From positions 1,054,001 through 1,118,000 of the forward strand of contig NZ_FNFF01000001.1 of assembly GCF_900100315.1 (NCBI RefSeq): DNA of 64,000 nt, given 5' to 3'. The position numbers and the translations under genes were made by a program. This document shows, in pieces, positions 53,319-61,953 of the stretch (position 1 is its first letter; the number at the start of each line of letters is the position of its first letter). The notes below the pieces were generated by a model that ran no database searches, was not told the DNA's origin, and worked only from the letters and a program-made list of their open reading frames with translations. The DNA is from Streptomyces indicus. Lineage in GTDB: Bacteria > Actinomycetota > Actinomycetes > Streptomycetales > Streptomycetaceae.

Positions 53319-54926
53319 ATGACCCGGTTCATTGTGGTTCCCGGCCTGTTCACGGGGGCCGGGATCTGGCAGGAGACGATCGACGCGCTGCTCGCGGCCG
53401 GCGCGAAGGCGGAGGTGGTGGAGGCGCCGCGTACCGGTGAGGGCGCGGCGGCCGTCGACCTGGAGGCGCACATCGCACGCGTGGTCGCCGCGATCGACGC
53501 GGACGGCGGCGGCGTGGACCGGGCCGGCGTGGTCAGGGGCGACGCTGACGGGGGCAAGGCGGACGGGAGCGACGCGGACGCGGGCGACGGGCAGGCCGCG
53601 GCCCGGAACGCACCGGAGGTGGTCCTCGTCGGGCACGCGTACGGCGTGTACCCGGCCGTGGGCGCGGCGGACCGACGCGCCGGTCAGGTCGCCCGCGTCG
53701 TCTACGTGGACGGCCCGCTGGTGCAGGACGGCGCGGTCGCCGCGGCCACGGTGCCCGACCCCGAGCTGCGCGAACTCCTGGGGACTGCCGACCAGTTGCC
53801 ACCGCCCGACCGCGAGGAGTGGGCGCGCTGGGGCAGTACGGCCGGCCTGTCCGACGCCCACCTTGACCGGCTCACAGCCCTGGCCGCACCCCATCCGTCC
53901 GGCACCCTGGTGCAGCCGCTGCGTCTGACCGGTGCGGCCGCGGCGCTCCCGACGACCGGGGTGCTGTGCGCGGAGAGCGGCTCGACCATCGCGACGGTGC
54001 GCATGCTGGTCGGCTTCGGTGATCCGGCCCTTCAGGCGCTGGCCCGTCCGGAGGTCACGTTCTTCGAACTGTCCACCGGGCACTGGCCGATGCTGTCGCA
54101 GCCGCGCGAACTGGCGCAGGCCCTCCTCGACGCGGCCGCGGGCCGGGGCGTCAGCCTCGCGGCGGACGAAGAGCCGGAGACGCCGGGCTACCTGAGGCCC
54201 TTCCTCCTCGACGTACCGGAGATCGCACCGGAGATCGCACCGGTACGCGACGGGAGCGTGGACTTCTTCTTCCCGGCCACGGACACCCCTTCGGCGCCAC
54301 CGCGCCCCGCCGTGGTGATCATCCACGGCGGGCCGGTCCCCGCGGGGATGCGCCCGGAGCCGCGCGAGTGGCCGACGTTCGTCGGATACGCGCGGTACGC
54401 GGCCGCGCGGGGGGCGGTGGGCGTGACCCTGAACCACGGCCTGCACGACGTCTCGGACTACCCGCGGGCGGCGGCGGACCTGGCGGCCGCGGTGGATCAG
54501 ATCCGTGCCGATCCGCGCGTCGACTCCTCCCGCATCGCCCTCTGGTTCTTCTCGGGCAGCGGCCCCCTGACGACCCCGTGGCTGAGTGCCCCTCCCCCGT
54601 GGCTGCGCTGCCTCGCCGCCAACTACCCGATCATGGCCCCGCTCCCCAACTGGGGCCTGCCCGCCGGGCACTTCCGCCCGGCGGACGTGGTCGCCTCCGC
54701 GGGCCGCCTGCCGCTGGTCCTCACCCGCGCGGGCCTGGAGACCTCGGCGATCGCGGCCACGGTCGCGGAGTTCGTCACCGCGGCTCAGCAGGCCGGCGCC
54801 CGCCTGCGCCTCGTGGACGTCCCGAACGGCCACCACGCTTTCGAGGGCCTCGACCCGACGGACGAGTCCCGCGCGGCGGTACGGGAGGCGATGAGACTGG
54901 TCCTGACGGAACTCGGGCTCGCCTGA
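53319..54926 (+). CDS. Tandem alpha/beta-hydrolase protein, first domain lacking its serine
   Basis: The 535-residue protein starts at the ATG after GGAGGAGGG. Domain 1 (about 1-265) begins RFIVVPGLFTGAGIWQETID; its nucleophile elbow is VGHAYG with Ala107 instead of Ser, and an acidic Gly/Asp/Ala insert (about 61-95) precedes it. Its distal His (STGHWPM) remains. Domain 2 (about 290-535) has VVIIHGGPVPAG as oxyanion hole and ALWFFSGSGPLTTPW as elbow with Ser, plus VPNGHHAFEGLD with the His. So only domain 2 should be catalytic. Divergence from MerR suggests inducible expression. Confidence 0.82.
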   Translation: MTRFIVVPGLFTGAGIWQETIDALLAAGAKAEVVEAPRTGEGAAAVDLEAHIARVVAAIDADGGGVDRAGVVRGDADGGKADGSDADAGDGQAAARNAPEVVLVGHAYGVYPAVGAADRRAGQVARVVYVDGPLVQDGAVAAATVPDPELRELLGTADQLPPPDREEWARWGSTAGLSDAHLDRLTALAAPHPSGTLVQPLRLTGAAAALPTTGVLCAESGSTIATVRMLVGFGDPALQALARPEVTFFELSTGHWPMLSQPRELAQALLDAAAGRGVSLAADEEPETPGYLRPFLLDVPEIAPEIAPVRDGSVDFFFPATDTPSAPPRPAVVIIHGGPVPAGMRPEPREWPTFVGYARYAAARGAVGVTLNHGLHDVSDYPRAAADLAAAVDQIRADPRVDSSRIALWFFSGSGPLTTPWLSAPPPWLRCLAANYPIMAPLPNWGLPAGHFRPADVVASAGRLPLVLTRAGLETSAIAATVAEFVTAAQQAGARLRLVDVPNGHHAFEGLDPTDESRAAVREAMRLVLTELGLA

Positions 54927-54983
54927 GGGGGAGCCCGCGGACCCTGTGGAGCTGTGGAGCCTGAGCGCAAGGTCCCGGCAACA

Positions 54984-55022
54984 CGACGGCCCGGCAAGGC
55001 AGTTCGCCTCGCCGGGCCGTCG
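54984..55022. terminator. Strong bidirectional terminator hairpin
   Basis: CGACGGCCCGGC at 54984-54995 pairs perfectly with GCCGGGCCGTCG at 55011-55022, and an inner AGGC/GCCT extends it around a five-base loop. It lies between the convergent hydrolase and subtilase genes. Confidence 0.8.
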
Positions 55023-55056
55023 GCGCCGTCCGGTTCAGTGCGCCGTCACCACCGAC

Positions 55057-58000
55057 CTACTTCACCCCGAACGCCCGGATGATCTCCTGCCGCACGGATC
55101 CGCCGCGGTCGTCCGAGACCGAGGCGCGCAGTGACACGAACTCCGCGTCGCGCGGGACCGCGAGCGTGCCCTTCCAGGCCGCACCCGCACCGTCGCGGAG
55201 CTGCACGCGCTGCCAGGTCGCGCCGTCGTCGTACGACACCTCCAGGCTGCCGGAGCCGATCCGGCCCGTGTCCGGTGCGCCCTTCACGTACTCGGCGAAG
55301 AGGCCGACGGGGAGCGGACGGCCGCCGCGGACGTCGCCCGCGAGGTCGGTGTCCACGGCGTAGCCGAGGTTGAGCATCGGCAGGAAGGTGAGGCGGTCGG
55401 CGGGCGTCGGGGCGGACTTGAAGGTCCACTCGGTGTGGCCCTTCGTGGTCAGCTTGTACCGCGCGGGGTCCGCCGTGGTGTCGGTGACGACCTTGAACTG
55501 CTGCTCGCGTGAGGCCACGTCCTCCGGCCGTGCATAGGCGCCGGAGCCCTGCCGGTCGTCGACGAGGCGGCCGTCCACGTACACCTTGGTGGCCTGGGTC
55601 AGTCCGGTGCCCTCGCTCCAGACGTCACCGAAGCCGGTGTGGTCCGGGCCCGAGTCGCCCCAACCGGGCACGTTGAACTCGAGGTTGTCGCCGTTGCGGG
55701 TCTGGCCCCAGCCCAGGCCGGTGCCGAGCCACGGGTGCTGCACCGGCTTGAACCAGTCGAGCTCCTGGCGGCTGCCGCCCTTGTACGGGAACACGCCGCT
55801 GCGCTGCTCGACCACGCCCGGCCCCGTGGTCACCGACTCGTGCCACTCCTGGCCCGCCCCGGTGGAGACGTAGTCCGTGCGCTCGCGCGGGAACGCGATG
55901 CGCTCCGGGAAGCCGACCCCGATCGGGTAGGTGTCCGTCATCGAGTAGCGGAACTCGCTTCCCGCGACCTTCTCGTCCGCGTGGAACTTCTGCTCCACGA
56001 CCGCGAGTTCACGCCGCGTGGGCGCGAAGGTCAGATCGCGGTCCGGGACGGCGCCTGCGTGGCCGTCGGTGAGGTCGTACACGTACGGGGTGTACTCGGT
56101 GCCCTCGAGTGCCAGCCGGTCGCCCTCGCGGGCCGCCTCGCGCAGCCGGTCGCCGTCGGTGTCGCCGACCGTGGCCACGTACAGCTCGCGGGGCTCGTAC
56201 GCCTCGGTGCCCCACCAGTCCATGAGCCGGCCCGCCGCGTCGTCGCTGGCGAACAGCGCCTTCGCACCGGCGTCCTGCGCGTTCTGCGCCAACTGTGCGG
56301 CCGGGGTCGCCCCGTCGGCGTGGATCACCACGGCCTTGCCGCGCACGTCCTTGCCGGCGTACGCGGCCGCGGTGCCGTCGCCCGCGTCGACGACCGGGAG
56401 CCGCAGCTCGCCGTCGAGGATCGCGCCGCCGTTCTGCACGGTGGCCTCGCCGAGCCGCCGGCCGCCGGCCTCGACGGACAGCAGTGGCTTGCCCAGGCGC
56501 CACACGGTCCGGTACGCGTACGTACCGGTCGCGGGCTTGCTGCTCGGCGCGGCGAACACCGAGTCGTACAGCGGCGGGACCTGCACGGCCTCGGAGACGG
56601 CCGTGCCGTTGGCCTCGCGCGTGAACTCCATCGTCAGCTGGCGGGTCTCGGTGCGCCGGTCGACCTCGGTGTCCAGCTCCCGCAGTCTGCGGCCGTCGAG
56701 GGTGATCTCGCGGTCGCGGTCGAGCTCGATCTCGGGCTCGGTGAAGTAGCCGAGGCCGAGCGAGTCCTTGCCGTGGCTGCCCCGCACGTCGGCGAAGGCG
56801 TTGAGCGCGTAGGAGCCGGGCCGCAGCCGGAGTTCGACGGTGCCGCTCTCGTCCACGCCGTAGCCCTCGGCCTGCTCGCGGGCGGCCAGCTTGAGCAGGC
56901 TGAACGAGCCGGGCGCCGGTGCGCCGTCACGGTCCTTGATGTGCACGGTGAGCGTGTACCGCTCCTCCTCCTTCACCAGGCCCCACGCGGTGTGCGCGAC
57001 GGGCTTGCCGCCCGCGGTCGCGGTGATCTGCCCGCCGTTGTTGCCGACGGGGGCCTTCGCGCCGTCGCCGGTGACGGTCGTGGACGCGGTGCCGTGCGCC
57101 GGGACGGTCAGCGTGCGGTCGGCGAGGGTCAGGTAGTCGGCGCCCTCGGCCGCGAGCGTCAACTCGACCGGCCGGCCGGTGTGGTTGGTGTAGGTGAGCG
57201 TCTTCGTGACCGGCTCGTTGTTCTCGTACGGCCAGCAGTGGAAGCCGAAGTCGACGCTGCCGGTCGCCGTGATCTGAGCCCCGACGGCGTCCGGCACGGA
57301 GAGCCGGCCCGCGCCGAGGTCGTACGGGGAGTCGGTGAGGGTCTTGGAGGTGGACATCAGCGCGTTCTTGAGCTGCCGCGCGTCCCAGTCGGGGTGCTGC
57401 TCGGCGAGCAGCGCGGCGACACCGGAGACGTGCGGGGTGGCCATCGACGTACCGCTGATGCTCCAGTACGGGCCGTCGCCGCCCTCGGTGATCAGCGAGG
57501 AGCGGGCGGCGAGGATCTCGACGCCGGGCGCGGACAGGTCGGGCTTGAGCGCCTGGTCGCCGGTGCGCGGGCCCTTGCTGGTGAAGTACGCGGCGGTGTC
57601 CGTGCGGTCGACCGCACCGATGGTGAGCGCGGAGTCGGCGGAGCCGGGCGAACCGATCGTGCCCGGCGCGCCGTTGTTGCCGGCGGCGATCACGAACAGG
57701 GCGCCGGTCTCCTCCGTCAGGTTGTTCACCGCCTGGGCCATCGGGTCGGTGCCGTCGGTGCCGATCTGGCTGCCGAGGCTCATCGACACGATCTTCGCGT
57801 CGATCTCCTTCGCCGCCCATTCCATGCCCGCGATGATCTCGGAGTCCTGGCCCGAGCCCTCGTCGGAGAGCACCTTGCCGACGGCGAGTTCGGCGCCGGG
57901 TGCGACGCCCTTCTCCTTGCCGTCGCTCGCAGCGCCGCTGCCGCCGACGGTCGAGGCCACGTGGGTGCCGTGGCCGTTGCGGTCGGCGACTTCCTGGCCG

Positions 58001-58770
58001 GCGATGAACGACTTGGACCGGGTGACACGGTCCTTGAGGTCGGGGTGGGTGAGGTCGGCGCCGGTGTCGAGGACGGCGACCTTCACGCCCTTGCCGGTGA
58101 GCCCGGCCTCCCAGGCCTTGGCCGTGCCGATCTGCGCGTTGGACTCGGCCATCTCGGCCTTGACCCTGCCGTCCAGCCAGACCTTCTGCACGCCCGCGCC
58201 GAAGCTGCGGGAGCGCGCGGCGTCGTCGGTGAGGGTGCGCCACAGTGCGGAGCTGCGCCCGGCCTCGAAGGCCGCGCCGTTGATGCTGGGCAACTCCCGT
58301 GACCGCTCGGCCCCTTGGAGCCGCCCGGCCCGCGCGTTCTTCGCGTACGTGACGATCAGCGGCAGTCCTTCGGCGCGCTGGCCGGCCTTCGCCGCGTATC
58401 CCTGGCGTATGAGCTCGCTGACGTCGAACAGCCGCTTGTCGAGGCGGCCGGAGTCGAGGAACCCGCGTGCCTCCTCGGGGATCACGGTGAGGTCGCCGTC
58501 GGAGTCGGTCCGCGTCCACACCTTGCCCCGCGCGCCCTCGGGCCGCTGCACGTCGACGGTCCTGCGCCCGCCGCCGAGGTCGGTGACGGTCACCTTGTCG
58601 CCGGTGATCAGCATGACGGTGTGCGCGGCGCGGGCGGTCTGCCCGGCTGCCGCCCCTGGCGCCGCGGCCGGGTCGCCGGCTGCGTGCGCCTGCTGCCCGA
58701 GCGGGAGCAGGACGAGCGCGAGCCCGGCTGCCGTCAGCCGGGCTCTGCGCCGCGAGGGTGCTCTGTCCAT
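55057..58770 (-). CDS. Large secreted S8 subtilisin-like protease
   Basis: The 1237-residue protein has a signal peptide (RLTAAGLALVLLPLGQQAHA), a prodomain (about 45-215), and an S8 catalytic domain with Asp235 (VAVLDTGAD), His267 (DRNGHGTHVAST), Asn365 (AAGNNGAPG) and Ser442 (SGTSMATPHVSG). A beta-sandwich region follows the catalytic part, with a PA-like segment near 790-860 (KAVVIHADGATPAAQLAQNA) and a jelly-roll C terminus. This is the layout of large Streptomyces serine proteases that act on extracellular proteins. The protein carries a cleavable prodomain, so it is secreted as a zymogen. Confidence 0.95.
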   Translation of the reverse strand: MDRAPSRRRARLTAAGLALVLLPLGQQAHAAGDPAAAPGAAAGQTARAAHTVMLITGDKVTVTDLGGGRRTVDVQRPEGARGKVWTRTDSDGDLTVIPEEARGFLDSGRLDKRLFDVSELIRQGYAAKAGQRAEGLPLIVTYAKNARAGRLQGAERSRELPSINGAAFEAGRSSALWRTLTDDAARSRSFGAGVQKVWLDGRVKAEMAESNAQIGTAKAWEAGLTGKGVKVAVLDTGADLTHPDLKDRVTRSKSFIAGQEVADRNGHGTHVASTVGGSGAASDGKEKGVAPGAELAVGKVLSDEGSGQDSEIIAGMEWAAKEIDAKIVSMSLGSQIGTDGTDPMAQAVNNLTEETGALFVIAAGNNGAPGTIGSPGSADSALTIGAVDRTDTAAYFTSKGPRTGDQALKPDLSAPGVEILAARSSLITEGGDGPYWSISGTSMATPHVSGVAALLAEQHPDWDARQLKNALMSTSKTLTDSPYDLGAGRLSVPDAVGAQITATGSVDFGFHCWPYENNEPVTKTLTYTNHTGRPVELTLAAEGADYLTLADRTLTVPAHGTASTTVTGDGAKAPVGNNGGQITATAGGKPVAHTAWGLVKEEERYTLTVHIKDRDGAPAPGSFSLLKLAAREQAEGYGVDESGTVELRLRPGSYALNAFADVRGSHGKDSLGLGYFTEPEIELDRDREITLDGRRLRELDTEVDRRTETRQLTMEFTREANGTAVSEAVQVPPLYDSVFAAPSSKPATGTYAYRTVWRLGKPLLSVEAGGRRLGEATVQNGGAILDGELRLPVVDAGDGTAAAYAGKDVRGKAVVIHADGATPAAQLAQNAQDAGAKALFASDDAAGRLMDWWGTEAYEPRELYVATVGDTDGDRLREAAREGDRLALEGTEYTPYVYDLTDGHAGAVPDRDLTFAPTRRELAVVEQKFHADEKVAGSEFRYSMTDTYPIGVGFPERIAFPRERTDYVSTGAGQEWHESVTTGPGVVEQRSGVFPYKGGSRQELDWFKPVQHPWLGTGLGWGQTRNGDNLEFNVPGWGDSGPDHTGFGDVWSEGTGLTQATKVYVDGRLVDDRQGSGAYARPEDVASREQQFKVVTDTTADPARYKLTTKGHTEWTFKSAPTPADRLTFLPMLNLGYAVDTDLAGDVRGGRPLPVGLFAEYVKGAPDTGRIGSGSLEVSYDDGATWQRVQLRDGAGAAWKGTLAVPRDAEFVSLRASVSDDRGGSVRQEIIRAFGVK

Positions 58771-58994
58771 GGAACTGCCTCTCCTGCGAAAGCCCCGGGC
58801 GGGGTGGGGTGTTCCCGGGTGCTGGGGAGAGTGTCAGCTGTTGAATGTTGCAGCACGATGACCTGATCCGGGCGGGAAGCCGCCATGGCGGCAACCTGCC
58901 AGGAGGGACCGGGACAACCGGCTCACACCGCCGCCCACCTGCACGTCTTCGGGCAAGTGCCGCCCGCGCTCGCCTGCACGCACGCCGCCTTCGC

Positions 58995-59057
58995 TCAGCC
59001 GCGCGGCGCCCACAGTCAGCCGTACACCGCCCGCTCTCAGCCGCGCGGCGCCCGCGG
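58995..59057. repeat. Three 21-bp tandem units spanning a stop codon
   Basis: Units start at 58995, 59016 and 59037. On the minus strand each ends in TGA, so the ROK gene's stop (59037-59039) is followed, in frame, by two more copies of its last six codons and stop. Units 1 and 3 are nearly identical. Confidence 0.9.
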
Positions 59058-60194
59058 AGCCGCGAGTTCCGCGCTGAGCAGGCGGCTGTCGATGTCGTCG
59101 AGGGCCAGCCGCAGGCCGCCGAGTGCCACGCTCTCGTCGCCGAGGGTGGAGGTGCGCAGCTCGGGCAGGCGCAGGCAGTGCTTGGTGAGTTCGCCCTCCA
59201 GGAGCGGCAAGATCACGTCGGCCGAGCGCGAGAAGCCGCCGCCGAGCACCACGATCTCCGGGTCGAGCGCGAGCACCAGCGCGGCCACGCCCACCGCGAG
59301 GTCGCGCGTGTAGCGCCGTACGGCCGTCTTCGCCTCGCGGTTGCCCGCGCGGGCCGCCTCGAACACCCAGGCCGCCGCCTCGCCCGGCCGCGCGCTCGCG
59401 GGCACCCCGGCGCAGGCGGCGAGATGGCCCGGCGCGTCCAGCCAGCGGACCGCCTTGAGCGCGCCGATCTCGCCCGCCGCGCCGCCGTGCCCGCGCCGCA
59501 GGGTGCCGTCGAGGATGAGGCCCGCGCCCGTACGGATGCCGGCGAGCAGGTACACGATGTCGTCCGCGTCCTGCGCGACGCCCTTCCAGCGTTCGGCCAC
59601 GGCGGCGAGCTTGCAGTCGTTCTCCACCTGGATGGGGCAGCGGAAGCGGGCCGCGAAGTGGCCGGCCGGGTCGGCCGAACTCCAGCCGGGCAGCGGGGTG
59701 AACAGCGAGGTGCGGCCGCTCGCGTCGACGGGTCCGGTCACGCCGACGGTCATGCCCCAGATGTCGGACGGGGTCATGCCGGACTCGTCGAGCAGCGCGT
59801 CGATCGCGGCGTCCGCCGCGGCGAGGCGGGCCGCCGGGTCCGCTTCGGGGTCGGCGGGCCGGCGCACCGTCCTGACCAGGTTGCCCTCCAGGTCGCTGAG
59901 CATCACGAGGATCTTGTGGACCCCGATGTCGATGCCGAGTGCGTGACCGGCGTCGGCGCGGAACCGGTAGCGGCGGGCCGGGCGCCCGACGACGCTCTTG
60001 GCGCCGGGCTCCTCGACCGCGGCCCAGCCCTCGGTCACCAGCGCCTGGACGAGGACGTCGACGGCGGGGCGGGACAGGCCCGTGCGGCCGGCGAGTTCGG
60101 TGACGGTCGAGGGCGGGTTGCCGCGCAGCGCCCACACGATGGACAACTGGTTCATCTCGCGCATCCGGGACAGGTCCGTGCCCGTGGTCGCCAT
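59037..60194 (-). CDS. ROK-family transcriptional regulator
   Basis: The 385-residue protein has an N-terminal winged helix (TVTELAGRTGLSRPAVDVLV) and a ROK ATPase-like domain (LGIDIGVHKILVML; DIWGMTVGVTGPVDASGR; GGAAGEIGALKAVRWL). The ROK zinc motif CxCGxxGCxE is absent, so sugar-kinase activity and perhaps Zn binding are lost, as fits a pure regulator. It is probably the repressor of the alpha-galactoside genes, read in the same direction upstream of it across a strong double terminator. The last six codons and stop are repeated downstream. Confidence 0.9.
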   Translation of the reverse strand: MATTGTDLSRMREMNQLSIVWALRGNPPSTVTELAGRTGLSRPAVDVLVQALVTEGWAAVEEPGAKSVVGRPARRYRFRADAGHALGIDIGVHKILVMLSDLEGNLVRTVRRPADPEADPAARLAAADAAIDALLDESGMTPSDIWGMTVGVTGPVDASGRTSLFTPLPGWSSADPAGHFAARFRCPIQVENDCKLAAVAERWKGVAQDADDIVYLLAGIRTGAGLILDGTLRRGHGGAAGEIGALKAVRWLDAPGHLAACAGVPASARPGEAAAWVFEAARAGNREAKTAVRRYTRDLAVGVAALVLALDPEIVVLGGGFSRSADVILPLLEGELTKHCLRLPELRTSTLGDESVALGGLRLALDDIDSRLLSAELAAPRAPRG

Positions 60195-60250
60195 GCTGGT
60201 CTACTCCCTGGTGGGGATCGCGCGGTACCCGCCGTTGGATATCGCTGAGC

Positions 60251-60260
60251 AGTTTACTAA
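60251..60260 (-). promoter_or_regulatory. Putative ROK operator TTAGTAAACT
   Basis: The minus-strand AT-rich decamer TTAGTAAACT stands out in the otherwise GC-rich region, 57 bp before the ROK start and just past the operon terminator. AT-rich TTAGT/ACTAA half-sites are typical of ROK regulators. No second half-site is obvious. Confidence 0.4.
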
Positions 60261-60262
60261 TC

Positions 60263-60301
60263 CCCGGGCGGCCCGTGGACGAATCCCGCGGGCCGCCCGG
60301 G
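60263..60301 (-). terminator. First hairpin at the end of the alpha-galactosidase operon
   Basis: CCCGGGCGGCCCG at 60263-60275 pairs perfectly (13 pairs) with CGGGCCGCCCGGG at 60289-60301 around a 13-base loop. Confidence 0.8.
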
Positions 60302-60302
60302 T

Positions 60303-60329
60303 CCGGCCGCACCTCGGGGGTGCGGCCGG
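60303..60329 (-). terminator. Second hairpin at the end of the alpha-galactosidase operon
   Basis: CCGGCCGCACC at 60303-60313 pairs perfectly (11 pairs) with GGTGCGGCCGG at 60319-60329 around a 5-base loop. It lies six bases after the alpha-galactosidase stop and next to the first hairpin. Confidence 0.8.
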
Positions 60330-60335
60330 CTCACC

Positions 60336-61835
60336 TCACGAGATCGGATAGCGCTGTTGGCCCTCGCGCTCCACGGCCGCCGTGAAGTCCACCTCCCGCC
60401 CGTCCAGTGCGAACCGGTAGCGTCCCAGCCTGCGGACCTCGGGCCGGGCCGCCAAGTACGCGGTGAGCGCGTCGAGTTCGTCGGGGTGCAGCCAGCCCGG
60501 CGGATCCGAGACCGCGCGGAACCCGCAGATGTCCGCGAGATCGCGCAGCCAGCTCTGCTGATGCTCCGTCAGGAGGTTGAGCCGGCTGCGGAAGTAGACC
60601 ACGTCCGGGTCGACCTCCAGGAGCGGCGACTGCCACAGCCGGTGCAGCGTGTTGACCACCGCGTTGCGGGCCAGGGCGTCGGACGGGTCCTGGGTGGCGT
60701 AGTGCTCCCACTGTGGAGCGACATCGGGCCCGCTGCGGATGCCGTCGAGGAGACCGAGCGAGGGCAGCAACGGGGCGCCGCTGCCGAGGAGATACGTGTC
60801 CGGGCCGGCCGCCTCGCGGATGATCTCCAGACCGAGCCGGTACGAGGCCTCGCGACCCATGGGCACGGAGCGGACGCCGGGCGCCGCGGCGGCACCGATG
60901 AAGTCGGCCTTGAGATAGCCGAATCCCCAGTCCTGCGTGATGCGCCGGATCATCTCGCGCACATGGTCCTGCGCGTCGGGGCGGCTGAGGTCGAGCGCGT
61001 AGTAGCCGGTCCCCCAGTTGTGCCCGGTGATCACCGGCTCGCCGTCCTCGCCGCGCAGCAGCAGCTCCGGGCGTTCGCGCGCGGTGCGCGAGGTGGGCAG
61101 GGCGATGAACGGCGCGATCCACAGCCCCGCGCGCAGTCCGGCGTCCTGGATCCGGTCCACCAACGCCCGCATGCCGGAAGGGAACTTGTCGTTCGCCTCC
61201 CAGTCCCCCACCTGCTGCTCCCAGCCGTCGTCGACCTGCACGACGTCGAAGGGCAGTCCGCGCAGGGCGGTGATGTCCTTGGTGAGCTGCTCCTCGGTGA
61301 TGTTCTCGTAGTACGCGTACCAGCTGCACCACACGTTGCCCGCCCGCCTGGTGCTGCGCCCGAGCCGCTCGCCGAGCTGGGCGGCGTATGCGGCGAAGAC
61401 CTCCTCCTCGCTGCCGTACGCGAGGAACCAGGGCGCGCCGCCGTCCTCGTACCAGCCGGCGAGGGTGTCCCGGTCGGCCACGAGCCGCGGGATGTCGAGG
61501 CCGAGCGCGCCGAGCAGCAGCACCCTGCCGTCGGGTCCCTCCAGGGCAGCGAGCGCGGAGGAGTGGTGGCGTGCGGGGTCGTCCCACACCGTGTCGTCGG
61601 CGGTGAGGCGGCGCTCGGCGCTCTCGATGCGCAGCGGCTCCTCGGAGAGCCGGCGCCAGCCGCAGGGGCTCCAGGAGTTGTGTCCGTGCCGGTAGAACTG
61701 CGCGTCGCCGAGTCCGTGCAGGACCGCGACGCGACCGGGCGGCAGCAGCAGTCCGCCGTCGACGGGCCGCGGTGCGCCTTCGCCTTCGAGTTCGACGGCG
61801 AAGGTGCGCTCGCCGACGTCCAGGAGCTGGGCCAT
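60336..61835 (-). CDS. GH36/clan GH-D alpha-galactosidase
   Basis: The 499-residue cytoplasmic enzyme starts at the ATG after AAGGAGATCC. The catalytic barrel has the clan GH-D residues: nucleophile Asp311 in FGYLKADFIGA and acid/base Asp371 in RSGPDVAPQWEHYA, with VVQVDDGWEQQVGDWEAN as the sugar-binding loop. It would remove alpha-galactosyl groups from imported raffinose- or melibiose-type sugars with retention of configuration. It lies downstream of an ABC importer, separated from the binding-protein gene by a perfect hairpin, and the two tandem terminators follow it. Confidence 0.92.
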   Translation of the reverse strand: MAQLLDVGERTFAVELEGEGAPRPVDGGLLLPPGRVAVLHGLGDAQFYRHGHNSWSPCGWRRLSEEPLRIESAERRLTADDTVWDDPARHHSSALAALEGPDGRVLLLGALGLDIPRLVADRDTLAGWYEDGGAPWFLAYGSEEEVFAAYAAQLGERLGRSTRRAGNVWCSWYAYYENITEEQLTKDITALRGLPFDVVQVDDGWEQQVGDWEANDKFPSGMRALVDRIQDAGLRAGLWIAPFIALPTSRTARERPELLLRGEDGEPVITGHNWGTGYYALDLSRPDAQDHVREMIRRITQDWGFGYLKADFIGAAAAPGVRSVPMGREASYRLGLEIIREAAGPDTYLLGSGAPLLPSLGLLDGIRSGPDVAPQWEHYATQDPSDALARNAVVNTLHRLWQSPLLEVDPDVVYFRSRLNLLTEHQQSWLRDLADICGFRAVSDPPGWLHPDELDALTAYLAARPEVRRLGRYRFALDGREVDFTAAVEREGQQRYPIS

Positions 61836-61862
61836 GGATCTCCTTGCGTGTGTACGAGGGGG

Positions 61863-61889
61863 ATGGGCGGCAGGAGTCCTGCCGCCCAT
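61863..61889 (-). terminator. Perfect 13-bp intercistronic hairpin
   Basis: atgggcggcagga at 61863-61875 pairs with tcctgccgcccat at 61877-61889 about a single base. It lies between the binding-protein and alpha-galactosidase genes and may attenuate read-through or protect the upstream mRNA, which would favour the binding protein. Confidence 0.7.
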
Positions 61890-61904
61890 GCCGGTCACGT
61901 CGTC

Positions 61905-61953
61905 CCGTGCGGAACGGGCTCGCTTGAACCCGTGGGGAACGGGCTTACTTGAA
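61905..61953. repeat. 24-bp direct repeat spanning a stop codon
   Basis: Copies at 61905-61928 and 61930-61953 (period 25) differ at three bases. The second contains the binding-protein stop codon (61945-61947). Confidence 0.8.

Noticed and set aside
55639..58302. 887-codon plus-strand frame opposite the subtilase
   Set aside because: Antisense shadow of a gene with clear catalytic motifs; the translation has no family features.
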